Source of the DNA: VXNJ01 sp009840625
GTDB lineage: Bacteria; Chloroflexota; UBA11872; VXNJ01
Direction of reading: 5' to 3'
Length of the DNA stretch: 64,000 bases
Assembly: GCA_965207915.1 (NCBI GenBank)
Contig: OZ242304.1
Span: 62,001-126,000 of the forward strand
Positions within the stretch are counted from its first letter, which is position 1. Each line of letters starts with the position of its first letter. Below, piece after piece: positions 1-7,494 of this stretch. Position numbers and translations under genes: made by a program. The notes below the pieces were generated by a model. That model searched no databases. It saw only the letters and a program-made list of their open reading frames with translations, and was not told the origin of the DNA.

Positions 1-579
1 TCGCGTCAGTTGGTCAAACGGCTGGGCCGGAACGGCATTTTCGTGGGCTGTTCGGGATTCCCTGAGTGCCGGTTCACCCGCGACCTGCAGGACTCCGGCA
101 ACGGCGAGGAACCGACCGCGGTCGGCGAACCCTGCCCGGACTGCGGTTCGGACCTGGTCTACAAACAGGGCCGGTTCGGCCGGTTCATCGGTTGCGAGTC
201 CTATCCCGACTGCCGCTACACGCGCCAGATCACCGAGCCGACCGGAGTGCAGTGCCCGGATTGCGGCGAGGGACAGCTGGTAGTGAAAAAGACCCGCCGC
301 GGCCGGACCTTCTACGGCTGCGAGCGCTACCCGGCCTGCGAGTATTCGACCTGGCAGGACCCGCGCCAGAAGCCGGCCCAGAGCGCCCCTCCCAAAACTG
401 CCAAAAAATCCGCGAAAAGCGAGCCGGGCAGTGCCATCGTGGGCGAATGCCCGCGTTGCGGCAAGGAGCTGGGCGTCAAGCGCGGACGCTACGGCGAATT
501 TGTGGGCTGCAGCGGGTTCCCGGGATGCCGCTTCACCGGCAAGATCGCCGATTACGTCGCCGCTGAATCGTCCGGTTAG
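1..579 (+). CDS. topA: DNA topoisomerase I, C-terminal zinc-finger part (partial, 5' end outside window)
   Basis: This is the tail of a type IA topoisomerase; the reading frame is open from base 1, so the catalytic part lies to the left of the window. The visible 192 residues are a row of topoisomerase C4 zinc-ribbon repeats. The first is incomplete (its second Cys pair is seen in GCSGFPEC). Three complete ones follow, each with a CPxCG or CPRCG pair and a second pair in the pattern GCxxYPxC or GCSGFPGC. Such repeats bind single-stranded DNA in TopA and help strand passage. A basic Lys/Ala/Pro/Ser linker separates the third and fourth repeats. The stop TAG at 577-579 overlaps the end of the convergent helicase gene. 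A stand-alone zinc-finger protein is less likely because no start fits the first half-repeat. Confidence 0.9.
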   Translation, partial: SRQLVKRLGRNGIFVGCSGFPECRFTRDLQDSGNGEEPTAVGEPCPDCGSDLVYKQGRFGRFIGCESYPDCRYTRQITEPTGVQCPDCGEGQLVVKKTRRGRTFYGCERYPACEYSTWQDPRQKPAQSAPPKTAKKSAKSEPGSAIVGECPRCGKELGVKRGRYGEFVGCSGFPGCRFTGKIADYVAAESSG

Positions 580-2633
580 GACTGACCGCGCGTTCCGGCC
601 AGGTGCGCCCGCACCTTGCTGATTTCGCGGGTCACCGGGACCGCCGGCAGGGCGTCCAGCAGGAATCGGCCGTAGCGCCGGGTTAGGATCCGGTCCTCGA
701 GCAGGGCCAGGACGCCGCGGTCCCGGCGGCTGCGGATGAGTCGCCCGAATCCCTGCTTCAGATCCATCGCCGCCAGCGGCAGCGAAAGGGCAATGAAAGA
801 TGAACGGCCTTCGGCGTCTATGGCCCGGCACCGCGCCGCAAAAACCGGTTCTGCGGGCGAAGGGAACGGCAGGCGGTCGACTATCACCATCGATAGCGCG
901 CGTCCCGGAATATCCACGCCCTGCCAGAAGCTCTTGGTGGCAAATAGGACCGCGTTCCGCTCTCGGCGAAACCGGCTGATCAAAGCGGCCGGCGAGGCCC
1001 GGCCCTGCAACAGGAACGTGCGCCCGGCGGCCCGCTCGGCGACCAGTTCGTGGTACTGGAACATGCGCCGGCGGCTGGTGCAGAGCACGAAAACTCCGCC
1101 GTCGCTGGCGGAAATCAAATCGACGATCTGGTCCACCACCGGCGCCAGCGCGCCGCGTTCATCCCCGACTGCCGGCGGCGGAAGATCCCGGGGAACGTAG
1201 AGCAGGGCCTGGCGCTCGTGATCGAACGGGCTCTCCAGCGCCAGTTCGTCGGCCTCGCCGACCCCCAGCCGCTCGCGGGTGAACCCGAATCCGTGTGCGG
1301 TGGCCAGGGTCGCCGAGGTAAGCGTCACCGCGGTCGCCGGCCTGGTCGGGCCGAACATCTGGGCTTCAAGAATCGGCCCAACCGAAAGCGGCGTGGACAG
1401 CAGCGCGTAGCGGCCCTGGCGGTCGGGCTGCAGGTGCAAGACCCATTCGGGATCGGGGTCGTCGAGCAGGCGATGCAAAGCCTCGTGCTGGGCCAAAAGG
1501 TTGGAGGCCACCGGAATTAGCGGATCGAATTGGGAGTTTTCGGTTTCGATCCGTTCCTCGAGCGACCGTTTCATTGCATCAATCGTGCTGATCAGGCCGG
1601 CCGCTGCTTCGGAGATGAAGCCGACGAAACCCTCGTGGGCGGCTGCGTCGATGACGACCTGGCGCCGATAGGGACCGTCGTCGGCCCCGCCGGCCACGTC
1701 CTGGACATATCGTTCAAGCCGATTAAAGAAAGGGTCGGCCGCGTTGTCCAAGCCCCCTCCGGCCGGGATTCGGGTACCGGACAGTTGGCTGGCGGTTCGC
1801 AGGTTGCGGGCGATTCGGCGCCAGCGCGAGCGCGAGACCTCGATCGAAAACGCGCTTGAGGCGAACCCCTCCAACTGATGGGCTTCGTCGATGACCGCCA
1901 GGTCGTGCGCTGGCAGCAACGGCTCGGCGCCGGGCTGGGGCGAGATGCCGGCCAGGTACAGCGCCTGGTTGGTCACAATCACGTCGGCTTCGGCGGCCTC
2001 GCGGCGCACCTTGGTCACGTGGCATTCCGAATAGAGTTCGCAGCGTTGCCCGTGGCACATGTCACCCGATCCGTCGATCGATGCGAGCAACGGATCATCG
2101 GGACTTACGCCCGTTAATTCGGCGAAGTCTCCGGTCGCGGTCTCTTCTGACCATTCCCCGATCTGTCGCAGGACCCGGGAATTCAGCCGGCCGGAACCCA
2201 TCTCAAGTTCCAGCTGGCCGGTGCGGAGCTGGGCGAATTTGAATTTGCACAGGTAATTGCTGGCGCCCTTCAGATTCACGACCGCGAGGGCGGGCAGACC
2301 CAGGGCGGCCGTTATCTGGGGCAGGTCCTTGCCCACCAACTGGTCTTGGAGGGCACGGGTACCGGTCGCAATCACCATGCGCTTCCGGGCCATGAGCCCG
2401 GGGGCGATGTAGGCGAAAGTCTTGCCGGTTCCGGTGCCGGCCTCCACCAGCAGAACCTGCTCTCCGGCGATCGCGTCGGCGACGGCTTCGGCCATCCGGG
2501 CCTGACCGGGGCGCGGCTCGAACGTCCCGCCCAGGGTCCGGGCGATCGCTCCACCCGGCGCAAAGAGGGCGCCTACCCCCGAATGCCGGTCCGGGCCGGA
2601 CGGAATCCTCCCGCCGCTGGCCGCGTCGGTCAC
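576..2633 (-). CDS. dinG: DinG-type ATP-dependent DNA helicase (XPD/Rad3-like, iron-sulfur)
   Basis: Predicted superfamily 2 5'-3' DNA helicase of the DinG/XPD group, acting on damaged or structured DNA. Visible motifs: Walker A (EAGTGTGKT, near residue 70), a DEAH box (VIDEAHQL), the late helicase motif GVDIPG, and QGFGRLIRS near the C-terminus. Four cysteines (NYLCKF, then CHGQRC and SEC) match the 4Fe-4S cluster ligands of XPD-like helicases. I chose the GTG start at 2633 because it overlaps the TGA stop of the upstream GH3 gene (GTGA), giving 685 residues and an N-terminus resembling other DinG proteins (LFAPGG...PRPGQ). Longer readings would run inside the GH3 gene. The overlap implies translational coupling with the glucosidase, an unusual partner. 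The 3' end overlaps topA tail to tail. Confidence 0.9.
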   Translation of the reverse strand: MTDAASGGRIPSGPDRHSGVGALFAPGGAIARTLGGTFEPRPGQARMAEAVADAIAGEQVLLVEAGTGTGKTFAYIAPGLMARKRMVIATGTRALQDQLVGKDLPQITAALGLPALAVVNLKGASNYLCKFKFAQLRTGQLELEMGSGRLNSRVLRQIGEWSEETATGDFAELTGVSPDDPLLASIDGSGDMCHGQRCELYSECHVTKVRREAAEADVIVTNQALYLAGISPQPGAEPLLPAHDLAVIDEAHQLEGFASSAFSIEVSRSRWRRIARNLRTASQLSGTRIPAGGGLDNAADPFFNRLERYVQDVAGGADDGPYRRQVVIDAAAHEGFVGFISEAAAGLISTIDAMKRSLEERIETENSQFDPLIPVASNLLAQHEALHRLLDDPDPEWVLHLQPDRQGRYALLSTPLSVGPILEAQMFGPTRPATAVTLTSATLATAHGFGFTRERLGVGEADELALESPFDHERQALLYVPRDLPPPAVGDERGALAPVVDQIVDLISASDGGVFVLCTSRRRMFQYHELVAERAAGRTFLLQGRASPAALISRFRRERNAVLFATKSFWQGVDIPGRALSMVIVDRLPFPSPAEPVFAARCRAIDAEGRSSFIALSLPLAAMDLKQGFGRLIRSRRDRGVLALLEDRILTRRYGRFLLDALPAVPVTREISKVRAHLAGTRGQS

Positions 2634-5068
2634 TTGGCCGATATGTTCAAGGACAGCTGGTGGTCGTACCGGCCGACCGCGGAACCGATGTGTATCAAAT
2701 GCTTTCCGCCGTGCAGCTGCCAGGCGTTCGCCGCCGGGTCCCAATAGGAGAACGAGCGATCGTCAAATCCCAGGATCGCGGTGCCAGTCTCTCCCGGTTC
2801 GAGGTCGACCCGGTCGAACGCCCGCAATTCGCGGCGCGGCCTAAACAGCGGCCCGGCCGGGGGTTCGACGTATGCCTGCACCACCGCGGAGCCGGCCCGC
2901 GCCCCGGTGTTGGTGACCTTGACCGCCAGCTTGAGGTCGCCGCCGCGGCCGCGCTGGGTGATCTGCGGCTCGGCCAGCGCGAAGCTGGTGTAGGAAAGAC
3001 CGTGACCGAAGCGGTAGCGAACCGGCAGGTCGCGGGTGTCATAGTGCCGGTAGCCCATCAGCAGGCCCTCGCCGTAGCGGACCTGGCCGGCTTCGCCCGG
3101 AAAGTTGCCGTAGGCGGGCGAATGTTCCAGGCGCCGGGGGATGCTGGTCGGCAGACGGCCGCCGGGCTCGGCGGCCCCGGTCAGCACGTCGGCCAGGGCG
3201 TTGGCGAGCTCCTGACCGCCGAACCAGCACTGCAGCACCGCGGCCGCGTCGTCGTCCCAGTCCATGTCCACCGGCGATGCGGCATTGACGACCACGACCG
3301 TGTTCGGGTTGGCCCGGCAGACTGCGCGGACCAGCTCGTCCTGCCGGTCGGGCAGGGCCATGTCGGGGCGGTCGCGGCCCTCGGTCTCGTAGTCCTCGTT
3401 GGTCCCGACCACCACCACGGCCACGTCGCTCCGGCGCGCCAGGGAAACGGCTTCGGAAAGCATGTCGGAGGGCTGCGGCGGCAGGAACCCGACCCGGGCC
3501 GCCTGGAGCAGGCCGCCGGCGCCGGCTTCGCCTTCCATCTCGATCCGCAGCGAATGCTTGCCCGGAGCCAGGTCTACCGCCACTCGCTTTTCTGCGCTGC
3601 CGAATCCCATGTAGGAATCGCCCGGCGGCAGCGGGTCGGCGACGCCGTCGACTAGGACTTCGTCGTTGATCAGCAGGCGGGCCCCGCCGGCCTGGGCCAG
3701 CGAGAACTGGTATTTGCCGTGTTCGAGCACATCGAAGGACCCGGTGGCCCGCACCGCGGAACCGCCCTGGCCGGATGCGGTCACGACGAACAGTTCCGAA
3801 TGCGCCGACGACTGGGTCCGGAGAACGCCGCCGCCTTCACCCAGGACCTCGATACGCAGTCCGGGCAATCCGTTGGGCTGGCGCAGGTTGGGACCCTCCA
3901 GCAGCGGCAGGAACTTGCCCACAAAAGTTCCGGGTGCATATTCGACCGACCCCTCCGGGCCCATCGATGAGCGCAAGGATTCCTGCAGATTCAACCGGTA
4001 GTGCGGGCGCAGCTGCGCCGATCCGCCCCCGTAGAGCTGCAGCCGCCCGGCGTTGTGCCCGATCAGGGCGACCTTGGCGTCGCCGCCGAGCGGAAGCAGC
4101 CCGGAGCGGTTTTTCAGCAGAACGATCGAGCGGCCGGCCGCCTCGCGCAGCAGGGCGCGGTGTTCGGGCAGGTCAACTTCTTTTTCCTCGTCGGAAGATT
4201 CGGAACCGAACGCGCCGACGCGATCGATCAGTTTCAGCACCCGATCTGCTTGGTCTTCAAGGTGCCGAACGGCGACGCGGCCATCGTCGACGGCTTCGGC
4301 CAGCGCCGCTCCGAACATGCGGGCCGGCCCGGGCATCTCAACATCCAATCCGGCGCGCGCTGATTCGACCGTGTCGACGAAGCCGAACCAGTCGGTCATC
4401 ACGATCCCGTCGAAACCCCATTCGCCCCTCAACAAATCGGCCAGCAGCCATCCGTTGGCCGAGCAGGCGGTCCCGTTGAGCTGGTTGTAGGCGGTCATCA
4501 CGCCCCAGACTCCGGCCTCCTTCACGGCGGCCTCGAACGGGGGCAGGTAGATCTCGCGCAGGGTTCTCCCGTCGACTACTGAATTGATGGTCATGCGCTC
4601 GAATTCGGCATCGTTGGCCACGAAGTGCTTGATCACGCAGGCGATCCCCTGGTCCTGCACTCCGCTCACGTAGGCCACCGCCAGTCGCGCCGAGAGATGC
4701 GGGTCCTCGGAAAAGCACTCGAAATTGCGCCCGTAGAGCGGCGAACGGTGCAGGTTCACGGTCGGCGCCAGCAGGACCGTGCACGATTTGGTCTTGGCCT
4801 CCTGGCCCAGGGCGACTCCGACCCTCCGCACCAGCTCCGGGTCCCAGGTCGCGCCAAGCGCCGATCCGCAGGGAAAGCAGGCCGCGCTGCGACCGCTTCC
4901 GAAAATGCCGTTCCCGCGCGCCCCGTTGGGCCCATCGGTGACCTTCAAGGCTGGAATGCCAAGTCGATTTACGCCGTTCATGCCCCACATCGAGCCCCCG
5001 GCGGTGAGGGCGGCTTTTTCGGCGATCGAAAGTTCGTTGACGAGGTCGGCGGCGCGTTCGGCAGTCAC
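2630..5068 (-). CDS. Glycoside hydrolase family 3 beta-glucosidase with PA14 insert
   Basis: Predicted GH3 enzyme that removes terminal beta-linked glucose or related sugars from oligosaccharides. The N-terminal barrel carries the nucleophile Asp in VMTDWFG (about residue 226) and the conserved KHF and NEFEC-type substrate segments. The alpha/beta sandwich domain follows. It is interrupted at about residues 390-530 by a PA14-like carbohydrate-binding insert, a known arrangement in GH3 enzymes of the BglX/KmBglI type. A fibronectin-III-like domain closes the protein. At 812 residues the length is normal for GH3 with PA14. No signal peptide is visible at the N-terminus, so it probably works in the cytoplasm on imported oligosaccharides. 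The stop overlaps the dinG start by 4 bases. The precise sugar cannot be read from sequence. Confidence 0.93.
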   Translation of the reverse strand: MTAERAADLVNELSIAEKAALTAGGSMWGMNGVNRLGIPALKVTDGPNGARGNGIFGSGRSAACFPCGSALGATWDPELVRRVGVALGQEAKTKSCTVLLAPTVNLHRSPLYGRNFECFSEDPHLSARLAVAYVSGVQDQGIACVIKHFVANDAEFERMTINSVVDGRTLREIYLPPFEAAVKEAGVWGVMTAYNQLNGTACSANGWLLADLLRGEWGFDGIVMTDWFGFVDTVESARAGLDVEMPGPARMFGAALAEAVDDGRVAVRHLEDQADRVLKLIDRVGAFGSESSDEEKEVDLPEHRALLREAAGRSIVLLKNRSGLLPLGGDAKVALIGHNAGRLQLYGGGSAQLRPHYRLNLQESLRSSMGPEGSVEYAPGTFVGKFLPLLEGPNLRQPNGLPGLRIEVLGEGGGVLRTQSSAHSELFVVTASGQGGSAVRATGSFDVLEHGKYQFSLAQAGGARLLINDEVLVDGVADPLPPGDSYMGFGSAEKRVAVDLAPGKHSLRIEMEGEAGAGGLLQAARVGFLPPQPSDMLSEAVSLARRSDVAVVVVGTNEDYETEGRDRPDMALPDRQDELVRAVCRANPNTVVVVNAASPVDMDWDDDAAAVLQCWFGGQELANALADVLTGAAEPGGRLPTSIPRRLEHSPAYGNFPGEAGQVRYGEGLLMGYRHYDTRDLPVRYRFGHGLSYTSFALAEPQITQRGRGGDLKLAVKVTNTGARAGSAVVQAYVEPPAGPLFRPRRELRAFDRVDLEPGETGTAILGFDDRSFSYWDPAANAWQLHGGKHLIHIGSAVGRYDHQLSLNISAK

Positions 5069-5231
5069 TTGGTTTCCTTCAGGGTCCCGGCGGAGAATAT
5101 CCCGGCATTTTTCGGGCGGTCAATTCTTGTTTAGCCACCGACGGCTCGTCGCAATAGCGGCGGCAAGGCACCTGCAACGCATCTAGGCCCTGGATCCGGC
5201 AATACCCGATGCTCGCCCTACCGCAAAGCGA

Positions 5232-5639
5232 TCAGGTAGCTTTGGCCTTGTCCACGTGGTGCAGGCGCAGTTCATCGATACGCTCGAAATCCCGGTCCAG
5301 CGCGTACAGCGCCAAACCGTGTTGGATTGCGAGGGCCGCGATGATCGAATCTGCGAATCCGATTGAGAGATTTGCAGAGACCAGCCGACGCCTCATGTCA
5401 CCGGCCAACCTCCACGTCAGGTCGTCGGCCTCCAAATACTCGATTGCCCCGAACACCGCAAACGCCCTCTGCCGAAGCCGATCGTTCCTGGCGCCTGTGA
5501 GCAGTTCGGTCAACACTGGCCCCACGCCGACTGCCAGCTGGGCGCGCATCAGGCGCCGTAACTCGGTTGCAACAGATGAATCTGGGTTGCGATGGGCCTT
5601 TATCCAGACGGACGAATCGATCACTACCCGGTTATTCAC
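5232..5639 (-). CDS. vapC: PIN-domain ribonuclease toxin, VapC family
   Basis: Toxin half of a type II toxin-antitoxin pair; VapC proteins are Mg-dependent ribonucleases that cut tRNA or rRNA. The 135-residue protein has the expected acidic residues of a PIN fold: Asp in VVIDSSVW, Glu in LTELL, Asp in GFADSII and Asp in ALDRDF. I chose GTG at 5639 because it overlaps the vapB stop by 8 bases and starts three residues before the first PIN strand. A longer frame would extend upstream inside vapB. Target RNA cannot be predicted. Confidence 0.88.
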   Translation of the reverse strand: MNNRVVIDSSVWIKAHRNPDSSVATELRRLMRAQLAVGVGPVLTELLTGARNDRLRQRAFAVFGAIEYLEADDLTWRLAGDMRRRLVSANLSIGFADSIIAALAIQHGLALYALDRDFERIDELRLHHVDKAKAT

Positions 5640-5862
5640 GGAGACTTTCCAGGAACCGATCGCGCCGCAAGTCAGCTTCGAGCGTTTCGCTGGAAGTGTC
5701 TTCAAAGTCCATTGGTTCCCACTCACTCAGGACCTTCTCCACCTTCGCGCGGCGAACGAACTCTTCGACCGCCTGGCTGATCGCAGCGCTGCGCGAGGTT
5801 GCCCCCGTGAACTTTTGGAGATCTCCTACGAGTTCGTCGTCGATTGTGATGGTCGTTCGCAT
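5632..5862 (-). CDS. vapB: Ribbon-helix-helix antitoxin, VapB family
   Basis: 76-residue antitoxin. The N-terminus (RTTITIDDELV) is a classic ribbon-helix-helix DNA-binding strand followed by helices through about residue 45. The acidic C-terminal part, rich in Glu and Asp, would wrap and block the VapC active site. It lies directly upstream of vapC and overlaps it by 8 bases, so the two are cotranslated. The upstream repeats at 5886-5899 are a likely autoregulatory operator. Confidence 0.87.
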   Translation of the reverse strand: MRTTITIDDELVGDLQKFTGATSRSAAISQAVEEFVRRAKVEKVLSEWEPMDFEDTSSETLEADLRRDRFLESLRE

Positions 5863-5885
5863 GATTCTGGTATTCAGATGCGGTA

Positions 5886-5916
5886 ATGAATTTATGAATC
5901 AAGTTTATCATCACAA
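5886..5916 (-). promoter_or_regulatory. Candidate vapBC promoter with direct-repeat operator
   Basis: On the minus strand a TTGTGA box (5916-5911), a 16-base spacer and TAAATT (5894-5889) resemble sigma-70 elements, 27 bases before vapB. Two copies of ATTCAT, 8 bases apart (5899-5894 and 5891-5886), overlap the -10 box. This is the spacing expected for a ribbon-helix-helix repressor, so VapB/VapBC may repress here. The stretch is AT-rich compared with its surroundings. Confidence 0.45.
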
Positions 5917-6316
5917 TGTTGCATACTAGACTCTCACCGTGAATAGCCTTACCGTCGACTTTGCGATTCGACCGGTCTCGCTGTTCCGCATTCGAATTTC
6001 GAGGTTCCGGACCTGGTTTCGCGACGCGCCAATTGATTGCCGACGCGAACGCTGAATTGCCGTTTGCGGCACTGGAATCAGTCGCCGTGGACTTTCATGG
6101 GGCAATCCATATTCAAAGTCCCTGAAGCGTAATAGGGGTTTCCTGCCGTATTTGGCGCTCCGCGTCGAGCTGCAAATGGGCCAATGCAAACGCGTTACCG
6201 ACCCCCGCGAAATCGCCATTTGGCGGCTGGCTCGCTGCCGCCGCGGACGGATCGGCGCTTGCCCCCGGTATCATCGATGCAGCCACGTGAACCCACCGCG
6301 GAGCCGGCCCCGCCCA
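5917..6316. other. Stretch without a recognised gene
   Basis: Between the vapBC promoter and the small protein at 6317 I see no reading frame with recognisable protein character. It presumably carries the promoter for the 6317-7494 genes, but no convincing -35/-10 pair stood out. Confidence 0.4.
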
Positions 6317-6583
6317 GTGCGCCAGAAGCTGTTGTTTCTAAACCTTCGCAACGGCGACCTCAACTCCGAGGTCGTGGCCTGGGCCCTGTACGACGGGACC
6401 CTTGACGAAGACCAGGTCCAGATGCAGGCCGGCAGCGAAAACGAACCGCCGTACGCCACCGGGATTGCGGCCCTGCGCGACGGCTGGCGGGTAATCCAGG
6501 CGGGCCCGGTGCCCGAACGCGCCGCCGGCCGACCGCTTGGCGGACTTTCCAATGAATACATGCTCGAAAAACTGGTTGACTGA
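6317..6583 (+). CDS. Small conserved-looking protein upstream of PhyH dioxygenase
   Basis: 88-residue protein of unknown function, start GTG 6317. The frame is open further upstream, but residues before this point are low-complexity Arg/Pro and not protein-like. The C-terminal 85 residues look genuine: a beta-strand-like opening (KLLFLNLRNGDL), EVVAWALYDGT, then PPYATGIAALRDGWRVIQ and a final NEYMLEKLVD. The pattern of a short domain with 'ALxDGWRVIQ' followed by 'NEYxLExL' reminds me of small proteins encoded beside metabolic enzymes in environmental bacteria, but I cannot name a family. It ends 29 bases before the dioxygenase and is probably cotranscribed with it. Confidence 0.5.
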   Translation: MRQKLLFLNLRNGDLNSEVVAWALYDGTLDEDQVQMQAGSENEPPYATGIAALRDGWRVIQAGPVPERAAGRPLGGLSNEYMLEKLVD

Positions 6584-6612
6584 TCCGGTGCGCCCATGCA
6601 AGGAGCAAGCTA

Positions 6613-7494
6613 ATGGCAATAGCTGAATCTGACCGCAAGCTGGCACCGGTCGAGAAAAAACACCTTCTGAACGTCGAACAGATGGCCCGCTTCGTGGTCG
6701 ACGGTTACCTCGAATTCGCCGACCTGATCCCGGCGGATTTGAACGAGCGCGCCTTGGAGGACGAGCTGACCGCGGTTGACGATTCGGGACGCAAGGCCGA
6801 ATTCGCCTGGCACATCACCGACAACAAGGACGGTTTTTTCAACTATTCGGACGCCATTCGGCAAATCCACGAACTGCCGGCGGTGCGGGGCGTCCTGCAG
6901 AGCCTGCTGGGCCCCGGATATGCCCAGAACCACTCGGCCCTGCACGTTACCTATCCGTACCAGGAGGAAGCCCAGCTCTGGCACGTCGACTCGGGAGGCA
7001 GGCGCCAGGTCCGCCTGCCCGGCGCGCACCCCTACTCTTTCGACATCCTCACCGCCTACTTTGCCCACGATGTCCCCTACGAGATGGGTCCCACCCTGGT
7101 GTTGCCGGGATCGCACCTGCGGTCGATGATGGGTCCCGACACCGGCCGCTACAAAAACATCAAGGGCCAGAAACGCCTGGCCGGCAAGGGCGGGCGGATT
7201 TGCTTCCTGCACGAAGCGCTTTGGCACTGCGCCCAGACCAACGAGACCGAGCAGCACCGCTTCATGTTCAAGATCCGCTACAACCCAAGGACCGAGCAGC
7301 GGGCGACGTTTAACACAGACGGCTGGGATAACCCCGAGATTCGCCGCTATTTCCTGACCAACAAGGACACCCATGTCCTGACCGGCGAGAGCGCATGGGT
7401 CGTAGGCGAGCGCGCCCGGTGGTGGCGGTACCTTTGCGGCGCCGGAGAACTGGCCGACCCCAGCGGCACCGGGGCGCACGGGGACTACAACTAA
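6613..7494 (+). CDS. Phytanoyl-CoA dioxygenase (PhyH) family Fe(II)/2-oxoglutarate oxygenase
   Basis: Predicted non-heme iron, 2-oxoglutarate-dependent oxygenase of the PhyH family, 293 residues. The double-stranded beta-helix carries the iron triad: His124-x-Asp126 in WHVDSG and His205 in LWHCA. Arg217 in HRFMFK is a likely 2-oxoglutarate ligand. The start ATG is well placed behind AAGGAG (6600-6605). PhyH paralogues hydroxylate varied small molecules, so the substrate is open. The TAA stop is inside the CTAA at the left border of the IS1380-type element, so the insertion lies exactly at the gene's end and leaves the protein intact. Confidence 0.88.
   Translation: MAIAESDRKLAPVEKKHLLNVEQMARFVVDGYLEFADLIPADLNERALEDELTAVDDSGRKAEFAWHITDNKDGFFNYSDAIRQIHELPAVRGVLQSLLGPGYAQNHSALHVTYPYQEEAQLWHVDSGGRRQVRLPGAHPYSFDILTAYFAHDVPYEMGPTLVLPGSHLRSMMGPDTGRYKNIKGQKRLAGKGGRICFLHEALWHCAQTNETEQHRFMFKIRYNPRTEQRATFNTDGWDNPEIRRYFLTNKDTHVLTGESAWVVGERARWWRYLCGAGELADPSGTGAHGDYN

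Noticed and set aside
5926..6219. 97-codon minus-strand frame upstream of vapBC
   Set aside because: No recognisable protein character or ribosome-binding site, lies in a mixed-composition intergenic region.
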